Assembly: GCF_900099965.1 (NCBI RefSeq)
Contig: NZ_FNDJ01000055.1
Coordinates: 1 to 40,648 of the forward strand
Length of the DNA stretch: 40,648 nucleotides
Source: Nonomuraea jiangxiensis
Lineage (GTDB): Bacteria > Actinomycetota > Actinomycetes > Streptosporangiales > Streptosporangiaceae
Reading direction: 5' to 3'
Below, one piece after another: positions 1 through 6,809 of this stretch (its first letter is position 1; the number at the start of each line of letters is the position of its first letter). The notes below the pieces were generated by a model, which saw only the letters and a list, made by a program, of their open reading frames with translations, did no database searches and was not told where the DNA came from. The translations under genes were made by a program, and so were the position numbers.

Positions 1-425
1 TCCGCCTGCTGCAGGGTGTGGATCAGGTTGCTGCTGCCCTGGGTGATGATCTCGCCGTCGGTGCGCTTCTTGAGCTCGGCGACCGTGTCGGCGGCCTCGC
101 CGACCAGCACCTCGGTGTTGCGCCAGGTGGCCGTCATGGGCGTGCGGGTGGCCACGTACTTGGGCATGTTGTTGATCCAGGCGCCCTCCTCGTCCGGCAC
201 GTGGGGCCAGTGCGAGGACAGGATGTCGTAGGACCGGTGGCCCAGCAGCATGCCGGTCGTCTCGGCGAACACGCCGCCCATGATCTCGCCGAAGCCCTCG
301 TCCACGTGCGGGGCCAGCCAGCCGCTGTAGGGGAAGTTGTGGTCGTCGTCCTCGCCCGGCCCGCCGGGGGCCTGCATGATGCCGTCCAGGGACAGGAACG
401 CCGCGACCACGAGCTTGCTCGCCAT
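1..425 (-). CDS. Dihydrofolate reductase-family protein (RibD C-terminal-like), 3' end cut by window
   Basis: The minus-strand frame reads from an ATG at 425 to the window edge without a stop, giving 141 residues. It begins MASKLVVAAFLSLDGIMQAP, the usual N-terminus of the small DHFR/RibD-C reductase family (about 190 aa), followed by GMLLGHRSYDILSSHWP and NNMPKYVATRT, both family hallmarks. A strong ribosome site (GGAGGAG) lies six bases before the ATG. Members are NAD(P)H-dependent reductases of mostly unknown substrate and are cytosolic. The C-terminal ~50 residues are outside the window. The assignment to the family is firm; the substrate cannot be inferred. Confidence 0.88.
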   Translation of the reverse strand, partial: MASKLVVAAFLSLDGIMQAPGGPGEDDDHNFPYSGWLAPHVDEGFGEIMGGVFAETTGMLLGHRSYDILSSHWPHVPDEEGAWINNMPKYVATRTPMTATWRNTEVLVGEAADTVAELKKRTDGEIITQGSSNLIHTLQQA

Positions 426-568
426 GATGTACTCCTCCGCATATTTGCTGGGGCTTTGGTGTGCCCCTTGACCTGTGCCCACAGCTTCGCGGGGCCGGTT
501 TACGGATCGCTTAAGGCTTTCCTACGACCGGCCCCTGCGCACCGGGCCGGCACGCGGTCCATCCGTCG

Positions 569-1678
569 TCAGCGGGTGACCGCTGCCGGGAAAGGCGACT
601 CGTGCCGGCGTCCGGACCAGGGCACGAGGGAGTCGTGGAGCCGGTGCTGGTACGGCCGGCGCGAGCCGTACCCGAGGGAGGCCGCGACGTTGCCGCCCGC
701 CAGCCTGCCCTGGCGCAGGGCGTGCTGCGCGCTCATCGGGATGATCCCGCCCGGCCTGGTGAGGTCGGGGACGGCGGCCACGTCGCCGCAGGCGTGGATC
801 TCGGGGTGGCCCGGCACGGCGAGGTGCTCGTCCACCCTGATCCTGCCCTGCTCGGCCGCCAGCCCGAGGTTCGCCACGAGCGGATCGGGGCGGACCCCGA
901 AGCTCCACACGATCGTACGGGTGGCGATGAACGCGCCGTCGGTGAGCCGCAGCCCCCGGGAGGTGACCTGGCCGAGCGAGGTCCGCGTCCGGACCTCCAC
1001 GCCCCGCGACCGCAGCATCCGCGCCGCGGCCCTGGACAGGCGGTGCGGCATGTCAGGCAGCAGCCACTCCGCGGGATCGGCCAGGATCCAGCGGATCGGC
1101 TGCTCGCGCAACCGCGGGTCGCGGCAGGCGATCGCCCGGGACAGCGCCTGCCCGGCCGCGACCGCCGCGGTGCCGGCGTATCCCGCGCCGAGCACGACGA
1201 ACGTGCAGTGCGCCGCGCGTTCGGCTGGATCGCTTGTCGCGGCGGCCTGGAACAGCTGCCGGTGGATGTGATCACGCAGCCGGAGGGCCTGGCCGGCGTC
1301 GTGGAAGCCGACGCTGTGCGCCGAGATCGCGGAGACCCGGGCGACCTCGCTCACGCCTCCCGCCGCGACGATCAGCCGGTCGTAGTCCAGCACGCCGCCG
1401 TCGTAGAGGACGCGCCGGGCGTGGGTGTCGATGTGGGCGACCGTGCCGAGCACCACCCGCACACCCGGCAGCGTCCCGGCCAGCGGCACGCCGACCCGGT
1501 CGGGGCTGAGGACGCCCGTCATCACCTGCGGGAGCAGCTCCGGGCGCAGCGCGACGCCGGTCGGGTTGACCAGTACGATCTCCGCGCCGTCCCCCACCCT
1601 GCGCGAGAGGGCACGAGCTGCCTGGTATCCGGCGATCCCGGCTCCGACGATCACCACCTGGGGCCTGTTCACGGTCAT
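569..1678 (-). CDS. NAD(P)/FAD-dependent oxidoreductase, type II NADH dehydrogenase-like
   Basis: A 369-aa flavoprotein. The FAD dinucleotide motif VIVGAGIAG is at the N-terminus, a second GxGxxG (VVLGAGYAG) for NAD(P)H lies near the middle, and the late FAD motif HACGDVAAV is near the C-terminus. This order is that of the NDH-2/ferredoxin-reductase-like disulfide-reductase fold. The protein ends about 30 residues after the last motif region, so the C-terminal membrane-binding part of classical NDH-2 (usually 400 aa or more) seems short or missing. The ATG at 1678 overlaps the stop of the upstream cytochrome b gene (ATGA), so the two are translationally coupled and probably form one quinone-linked electron-transfer unit. 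The electron donor and acceptor are inferred, not shown. Confidence 0.85.
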   Translation of the reverse strand: MTVNRPQVVIVGAGIAGYQAARALSRRVGDGAEIVLVNPTGVALRPELLPQVMTGVLSPDRVGVPLAGTLPGVRVVLGTVAHIDTHARRVLYDGGVLDYDRLIVAAGGVSEVARVSAISAHSVGFHDAGQALRLRDHIHRQLFQAAATSDPAERAAHCTFVVLGAGYAGTAAVAAGQALSRAIACRDPRLREQPIRWILADPAEWLLPDMPHRLSRAAARMLRSRGVEVRTRTSLGQVTSRGLRLTDGAFIATRTIVWSFGVRPDPLVANLGLAAEQGRIRVDEHLAVPGHPEIHACGDVAAVPDLTRPGGIIPMSAQHALRQGRLAGGNVAASLGYGSRRPYQHRLHDSLVPWSGRRHESPFPAAVTR

Positions 1679-3066
1679 CTCCCGGAGGTGATCGCGGGCT
1701 CCCGGCGGTCCTCCCGGGCCGGCGCGAGCCGTTCGTGGAATCCGCCGTCCGGGGAGCGCGTGATGATCCCGGTCTCCACCCCGTGCTCGGCCACGTGGTG
1801 CTCCGCCTGCTGGAGGGCGAGGCAGATCCACCGGGTGACGGCGAACGCGATGACGGGGCCGATGACCACGGCGAACCTGAAGAAGACCGTCACGCTCTCG
1901 ACGGTCAGGTGGAACTGGTGGGCGAGGTGGTCGTTGGCCGCGGCCGCCCACAGCAGGCCGTAGAACGTGACCCCGGCGACCGCGATGCCCGTCTTCACCG
2001 GTGTCTCGCGGGGCCGGTCGAGCACGTCGTGCGCGTGCCTCTCGCGGGCCAGGCGGCTCGTGGTCTTGGGCCGGCCCTGGGCGTCGCGACGGCCGCGCCG
2101 CGAGCGGAGGAATCGCTCGGCCGTCGGGTAGGCGGCCAGGGCGGTGAAGAACACCCCCGGGATCACCAGCGTGGGAACGAGCACCGCGAGGCTGAGCGTG
2201 TAGTCCCCGAGGGTGAGCTCCCACCCGGGCATGATCCGCAGGGCGCCGTCCAGGAACCCCATGTACCAGTCGGGCACCGAGCCCGCCGAGCTCAGCGTCG
2301 GCTTGGCCGGCCCGTACAGCCAGATGGGAGCGATCTGGAAGCCGAACCCGAGGATGATCAGCATGCCGACCGTCGCGGACGCCATCAGCGTGCGTGCGCT
2401 CCGCCGCGCCGGCAGCGAGGCGACGAACCGGGAGTGACCATGCCGCCGCACCAGCAGCTCACGGGCGATCAGCAGCCCGGCCATGACGACCGCGATCAGC
2501 AGGTGCCCCCCGTAGAACACCGGAATGATCCTGTCACCGGGGAAGTCCGGGCCGAACAGCAGCGACAGCGCCCACGTTCCGACCAGGGGGATGGACTGCA
2601 CGACCGACGAGATCAACCACAGGCTCCCGCCCGACAGCATGTCGTCCGGCAGCGCGTTGCCGGTCTCGCCCGCGGCCATGCCCAGGGCCAGCAGCGTCAC
2701 CCAGATCAGCCACTGCCGGGTGCGCGGGCGGCGGAACGCGCCGGTGAGGAACATGCGCAGCAGCTGCAGGACGACGGCCGCCACGAAGACGAGCGCCGCC
2801 CAGTGGTGGACCTGGCGGATCAGCAGCCCGCCGCGCACCTCCAGGCTCAGATGCATGGTCGAGTCGAAGGCCCTGCTGACGAGGAGTCCGCGCAGCGGGC
2901 CGTACGAGCCGTCGTAGGCCACCTGGGACATGCCGGGGTCGTAGAACACCATGAGCACCGCCCCGGTCACCGCCAGAACGACGAACGACCAGACGGCGAT
3001 CTCGGCGAACATGAACGACCAGTGGGAAAGCTGAAATGAGCGGCGTCTGACCGGCAATGAATGCAT
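1675..3066 (-). CDS. Divergent cytochrome b subunit (QcrB-like), apparently lacking heme bH ligands
   Basis: A 463-aa polytopic membrane protein resembling the cytochrome b of actinobacterial bc complexes. It has the RQVHHWAALVF helix-B motif, TGAFRRPR after it, and the Qo-site PDWY motif (VPDWYMGFL). It is shorter than usual QcrB (about 540 aa), and no Rieske or cytochrome c gene is adjacent. Counting from the start, H87 and H188 fit the two heme bL ligands. The positions 14 residues further on, where the heme bH ligands belong, are Q101 and R202, and E203 follows. The likely reading is a one-heme b-type protein coupled to the overlapping downstream flavoprotein. The ATG at 3066 has a GGGGG ribosome site. 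A candidate iron box lies just upstream. Confidence 0.85.
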   Translation of the reverse strand: MHSLPVRRRSFQLSHWSFMFAEIAVWSFVVLAVTGAVLMVFYDPGMSQVAYDGSYGPLRGLLVSRAFDSTMHLSLEVRGGLLIRQVHHWAALVFVAAVVLQLLRMFLTGAFRRPRTRQWLIWVTLLALGMAAGETGNALPDDMLSGGSLWLISSVVQSIPLVGTWALSLLFGPDFPGDRIIPVFYGGHLLIAVVMAGLLIARELLVRRHGHSRFVASLPARRSARTLMASATVGMLIILGFGFQIAPIWLYGPAKPTLSSAGSVPDWYMGFLDGALRIMPGWELTLGDYTLSLAVLVPTLVIPGVFFTALAAYPTAERFLRSRRGRRDAQGRPKTTSRLARERHAHDVLDRPRETPVKTGIAVAGVTFYGLLWAAAANDHLAHQFHLTVESVTVFFRFAVVIGPVIAFAVTRWICLALQQAEHHVAEHGVETGIITRSPDGGFHERLAPAREDRREPAITSGR

Positions 3067-3076
3067 GTTGAGCCCC

Positions 3077-3095
3077 CTAACCTAGCCTCACTTAC
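3077..3095. promoter_or_regulatory. Possible IdeR/DmdR-type iron box upstream of the cytochrome b gene
   Basis: CTAACCTAGCCTCACTTAC matches 12 of 19 positions of the actinobacterial DtxR/IdeR/DmdR consensus TTAGGTTAGGCTCACCTAA as I remember it. The right half (AGCCTCACTTA) is clearly better than the left. It lies 11 bases before the ATG, where repressor binding would block expression. Iron control of a heme protein would be sensible, but the match is only moderate. Confidence 0.3.
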
Positions 3096-3206
3096 ATGAC
3101 TGGACAGGGCCCGGAAATGTGATGGCGATGAGGGCTTGACGACGGTGATTCGCGTCACTTCGGTGGGGGTCTTCCGCCGGGCGCGTTCACCCGGCCCCGT
3201 CACGGG

Positions 3207-3917
3207 TTACGTTCTGCGGGCGAGGACGAGCCGGCACCGGGGACTGCCGTCCTCGCGGCGGCCCAGCGCCGTCAGGGGGACCGTCGTCACGGAGAATCCG
3301 GTCGCCACCAGGTCCGTACGGACCGCGTGCAGCGGGCAGGTGCCGTAGTACATGACGAAGGGCGGACGCCACACGGCGTTGCGCACCTGCATGGCCAGGT
3401 CGAATCCGAGCAGCGTCCAGTACTGCGCCGACGTGACCGGGGGCGGCCCGCCGATCGGGAAGGCGAAGAGCCCGCCGGGCCGTAACGCCCGGTACACGCC
3501 GGCGAAGAGCGCGGGCCGTTCCGCGGGCAGGAAGTGCCCGAGCGCGCCGAAGCTGACCGCGAGGTCGAAGCCCTCGGTGAAGGGCAGGACCCGGACGTCG
3601 GCCCGTACCCACTCGGCGTCCGGGTGCGTCCGGCGCGCCTGCGCGAGCATGCCGGTGCTGAAGTCGACACCCGTGATCCGTCCCTGGCACAGGGGCCGGA
3701 GGATCCGCATGCCCGCGCCGGTGCCGCAGCACACGTCCAGCCCCCGCCCGAACGGCCCGAGCGGGCGCAGCGCGTCGGCGGTCGCGTCGAGCACCCTGTC
3801 GGGGGTGCGGAACGGCGTGTGCTCGAACTTCGGGGCGAGCAGGTCGTAGCCGCGCTCGACCGAGGAGAGCGCCTGGACGACCAGTTCGCGTAGCGTCGGG
3901 CCTTGAGGCGAGAACAT
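3207..3917 (-). CDS. Class I SAM-dependent methyltransferase
   Basis: A 236-aa protein with the SAM-binding motif I LDVCCGTGAGM, an acidic motif II region (ITGVDFSTGMLAQAR), a motif after strand 4 (FDLAVSFGALGHF) and the post-motif ALRPGGLFAFPIGG. This is the order of the Methyltransf_11/25 type. It is probably cytosolic and acts on a small molecule; the substrate is unknown. It lies 32 bases after the membrane partner of the SigE-type sigma factor on the same strand, so it may be the last gene of that operon. The first in-frame ATG after the upstream stop was taken; longer readings run into the preceding gene in another frame. Confidence 0.87.
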   Translation of the reverse strand: MFSPQGPTLRELVVQALSSVERGYDLLAPKFEHTPFRTPDRVLDATADALRPLGPFGRGLDVCCGTGAGMRILRPLCQGRITGVDFSTGMLAQARRTHPDAEWVRADVRVLPFTEGFDLAVSFGALGHFLPAERPALFAGVYRALRPGGLFAFPIGGPPPVTSAQYWTLLGFDLAMQVRNAVWRPPFVMYYGTCPLHAVRTDLVATGFSVTTVPLTALGRREDGSPRCRLVLARRT

Positions 3918-3949
3918 CAGTAAAGGGTACTTTCCCGGACCTGCTGCTC

Positions 3950-5116
3950 TCAGGTGATCGCCTTGAGGTTGAGCACCTGTATGACGTCGTCGCCCGCGCT
4001 GCTCACCAGGAGTGTGCGCCCGCCGTCGCCGTAGCTCTGGGCCGGGATGTCCCGCGGGAGGGTGAGGCTCACTCCGGTGGCGAGGTCGAACAGGCACCGC
4101 CCGTCGTCCAGGACGGCGAACCGGTTCAACGCCGGCGGCTCCGCGCCCTCCGCCGGCAGTGGCAACGTCTGTGAGCCGTTCGTACGCATGGCGGCCGGAT
4201 TCCCCCTCGCGTCGCTCCCGAGACACCAGTCGGCGGAACAATGCCGCAACGGGGAGAGCAGGCAACGCCCTGACGCGCACAAGCTCGCGGCCAGCTGACG
4301 CTTCTCGCCGGTCTCGACGTTGAGCGCCTCGACCGGTTCCCCTCCGGTGAGTGCGCGCTCGGTCGCGAGGATCGCCCACGGCCAGTCCAGCGCCACCGCG
4401 TTCTTCCCGCCGGCGACGGCTCGCGGTGGGCCGCCGGTGAGGGGGACCCGGCTCACGTCACCGGACCCGTCGACCAGCACCATGTCGTCACCGGCGACCT
4501 CGAAGGCGAGGCCCGGCGACGTCGGGGGAAGCCTGGTCGGCGCGCCGCCGGACAGCGGTACCGTCCAGTACTCGTAGGTGTGCAGCAGCTCGGGCGGCAC
4601 ATCGGGGATCATCTCGTGGCCGGGAGTCCTCAGCTCGGCGGGTGACGGCTCTACGGCGGTCAGCCACACGACATGCCGGTTGTCGGCCCGGACCTGCCTC
4701 ACCTCGCCCCGGCCGCCCAGTTCCGCCACGGGCGTGATCTCGCGGGTGACCGCGTCGAACATGTCGAAACCACGTCGGGTGAGCAGCAGCAGCCGGCGTG
4801 CGTCGATGGCCGCGACCGGCTGGTACTCCAGGCCGTCCGGGGAGCGGGCCGGGAGCCGTACGGTCGCCGAGGTCACCATGCCCGCCAGATCCGTGGACGT
4901 GGGAGTGGGGGTCGTGGCGGGCATCGGGGCCGAGGTGACGGGCCGTACCAGCACGGTGACGACCGCCACGACGACGGCGACGGCCGCGGCGGCGAGCACC
5001 GCCCCCGTACGGCGGCGCCTGCGGCGGCGCAACCTGGCCACCCCTGTGAGCAGGTCGCTGGGCTGGGCCGTTCGGGCGACCGCCTTGAGCGTCCTGGACA
5101 GGTCATCGTCGAACAT
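3950..5116 (-). CDS. Single-pass membrane protein with putative beta-propeller exterior, probable sigma partner
   Basis: A 388-aa protein with a short cytoplasmic N-terminus (about 36 aa), a run of seven arginines (30-36), one transmembrane helix at about 38-57 and a Pro/Thr-rich linker. The large outer domain repeats strand-rich units such as YWTVPLSGGAPTRLP and DVSRVPLTGGPPRAV, suggesting a WD40/TolB-like propeller. Four cysteines (LCASGRC, HCSADWC) may form disulfides outside the cell. Its start overlaps the end of the sigma factor gene by 14 bases, the usual arrangement for an ECF sigma and its membrane regulator. The N-terminus is too short for a normal zinc anti-sigma domain and lacks HxxxCxxC, so an anti-sigma role is inferred from position only. 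Confidence 0.75.
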   Translation of the reverse strand: MFDDDLSRTLKAVARTAQPSDLLTGVARLRRRRRRRTGAVLAAAAVAVVVAVVTVLVRPVTSAPMPATTPTPTSTDLAGMVTSATVRLPARSPDGLEYQPVAAIDARRLLLLTRRGFDMFDAVTREITPVAELGGRGEVRQVRADNRHVVWLTAVEPSPAELRTPGHEMIPDVPPELLHTYEYWTVPLSGGAPTRLPPTSPGLAFEVAGDDMVLVDGSGDVSRVPLTGGPPRAVAGGKNAVALDWPWAILATERALTGGEPVEALNVETGEKRQLAASLCASGRCLLSPLRHCSADWCLGSDARGNPAAMRTNGSQTLPLPAEGAEPPALNRFAVLDDGRCLFDLATGVSLTLPRDIPAQSYGDGGRTLLVSSAGDDVIQVLNLKAIT

Positions 5117-5687
5117 CACTGTCTCCCACGTGGTCGTCGTGGTTCCATGCGGTTTGGAGCTTGTCGAGCGCGCGTGCCGCCTGGCTGCGCACCGTGCCCT
5201 TGGACACGCCCAGGGCCTGCGCGATCTCCTCGTCCGACAGGTCGCAGTAGTAGCGCAGGACGATGACGGCGCGCTGGCGCGGCGGTAACCCGGTGACCAG
5301 GTGCCACAACCCCGGCTCGCCGTCGAAGCGGGCGATGTCGGCGTCGGCGACCCCCTTGTCCGGCGCCTGGGCGACCAGGTGCTCCCGACGGCGCCGGCGC
5401 CAGACGCTGATGTGCAGCCGCGCCATGGTGATGCGGACGAACCCCTCCGGGTCATGCTTCTTACGCACCCGCGACCAGGAGTTACTGAGCCTGAGCAGCG
5501 CCTCCTGGGCGAGATCCGCGGCATCGTAGGGGTTGCCGGTCAGCACCAGCCCGTAGCGCAGCAACGCGGGTCCGCGGATCTGTACGAACTCGGTGAAACT
5601 CGTGGACTGCTCCAACTCCGCCGCCTTCCCCTCTTGTTTCCCCCAGGACGCACAGCGGGACCCGGCTGTTGCATGCCTACCGGACAT
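5103..5687 (-). CDS. SigE-family ECF RNA polymerase sigma factor
   Basis: About 194 aa from the ATG at 5687. The region-2 segment (ALLRYGLVLTGNPYDAADLAQEALLRL) and the region-4 helix-turn-helix (LSDEEIAQALGVSKGTVRSQ) are both clear, with PPRQRAVIVLRYY between them. This matches the actinobacterial SigE-like ECF group. The first 25 residues do not look conserved. A TTG about 27 codons in, with AGGGGAAGG before it, could be the real start and would give a protein beginning near EQSTSFTEFV. The gene runs into its membrane partner with a 14-base overlap and is divergent from the LysR gene across only 45 bases, so the two promoters must overlap. Confidence 0.88.
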   Translation of the reverse strand: MSGRHATAGSRCASWGKQEGKAAELEQSTSFTEFVQIRGPALLRYGLVLTGNPYDAADLAQEALLRLSNSWSRVRKKHDPEGFVRITMARLHISVWRRRRREHLVAQAPDKGVADADIARFDGEPGLWHLVTGLPPRQRAVIVLRYYCDLSDEEIAQALGVSKGTVRSQAARALDKLQTAWNHDDHVGDSDVRR

Positions 5688-5732
5688 ATCGTGATTCAGA
5701 GATAAGAAGGCGGAGATTGATATAACGAGCGT

Positions 5733-6662
5733 ATGAATCTCCAGCAGCTTCGCTATGCCGTGGCGCTCGCCGAGGAGCTGAACTTCGGCCGGGCCGCCCT
5801 GCGGGAAGGGGTGCGGCAGCCGCCGTTCAGCCAGCAGATCGGCAAGCTGGAGGAAGAGCTGGGCGTGCGGTTGTTCGAGCGCACGACCAGGCACGTACGA
5901 CTCACCCCGGCGGGCCAGGCGTTCGTCGCCGAGGCCCGTACGAGTCTCGCCCACGCCGAGCGCGCCGCGGAGGCGGCCAGGCGGGCGGGCAGGGGGGAGG
6001 CCGGACGGCTGGTGATCGGGTTCGTGGGGTCGGCGACCAACGTCACGCTGCCCAGGGTGCTGCGCCGTTTCCGCGCCCGCTACCCCGGGGTGCAGGTCGA
6101 GCTGCGCGAGTCGCCCACCGCGCAGCAGGCCGAGGACCTGCGGCAGGGGCTGCTCGACGTCGGCCTGCTGCACGCGCCGCTGGCCGGGCTCGCCGCCGAG
6201 GTGCTCAGCACGCAGACCGTGGCACGCGAGTTGCTGCTCGCCGCCCTGCCCGCCGACCATCCCCTCGCGGCCCGTACGTCGCTGCCGCCCGCGGCGCTCG
6301 CCGGCGAGCCGTTCGTGATGTTCCCGCGACGTTACGGGCCCGCGCTGCACGACCAGATCACCGCCGTGGCCAGGGCGGCCGGGTACGAACCCAGGGTCGT
6401 CCAGGAGGCCGTGCAGATGCAGACCATCGTGGGTCTGGTGGCCGCGGGGATCGGCGTGTCGATCGTGCCCGAGTCGGTGGCCCGGCTGCGGCGGGGCGAC
6501 GTGGCCTTCCGCCCGCTGTCCCCGCCGACCAGGATCGTCACGCTCGACCTGACCTGGCGCACCGGCGACCAGAACCCGGCGGTGCACAACTTCCGCTCCC
6601 TGTTCCCCACGGCTCCTTCCGCCTCGGCGGGTCAGCCTCAACGTGCTCCAAGAATGTCCTGA
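5733..6662 (+). CDS. LysR-family transcriptional regulator
   Basis: A 309-aa regulator. Residues 1-60 are the winged helix-turn-helix (MNLQQLRYAVALAEELNFGR, then QPPFSQQIGKLEEELGVRLF), and residues about 90-295 form the periplasmic-binding-protein-like effector domain (GRLVIGFVGSA; AAGIGVSIVPESVA). The family acts as a tetramer that usually controls a divergent neighbour and itself. Here the divergent neighbour is the SigE-type sigma operon, 45 bases away. The effector ligand cannot be told. The ATG at 5733 has only a weak ribosome site. Confidence 0.92.
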   Translation: MNLQQLRYAVALAEELNFGRAALREGVRQPPFSQQIGKLEEELGVRLFERTTRHVRLTPAGQAFVAEARTSLAHAERAAEAARRAGRGEAGRLVIGFVGSATNVTLPRVLRRFRARYPGVQVELRESPTAQQAEDLRQGLLDVGLLHAPLAGLAAEVLSTQTVARELLLAALPADHPLAARTSLPPAALAGEPFVMFPRRYGPALHDQITAVARAAGYEPRVVQEAVQMQTIVGLVAAGIGVSIVPESVARLRRGDVAFRPLSPPTRIVTLDLTWRTGDQNPAVHNFRSLFPTAPSASAGQPQRAPRMS

Positions 6663-6735
6663 AAACGCCGTCCCTGGGTGGTCAAAAGGGGGCAGAAAGC
6701 TGGAAAGTCGCAATTTGCCCGGCCGTTATTGATGC

Positions 6736-6764
6736 TTGACGACTATTACCTCAGGTCGGATTCT
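6736..6764 (+). promoter_or_regulatory. Possible promoter of the 899-aa/beta-helix gene pair
   Basis: TTGACG (6736-6741) and GATTCT (6759-6764) are separated by 17 bases. The -35 is good and the -10 is weak. The stretch 6663-6809 is visibly more AT-rich than its surroundings, as expected of a promoter region. Confidence 0.3.
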
Positions 6765-6809
6765 GATTACCGATGGTCAGTTATCCGGCCATCCAGCGGA
6801 GGGGGCATC

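Noticed and set aside
602..1963. A 453-aa plus-strand frame across the flavoprotein and cytochrome b genes
   Set aside because: Antisense shadow; the minus-strand frames contain complete FAD motifs and membrane helices.
6678..6809. A 44-residue N-terminal extension of the 899-aa protein
   Set aside because: The extension starts at a GTG without ribosome site in an AT-richer promoter-like stretch; the ATG at 6810 has a strong site.
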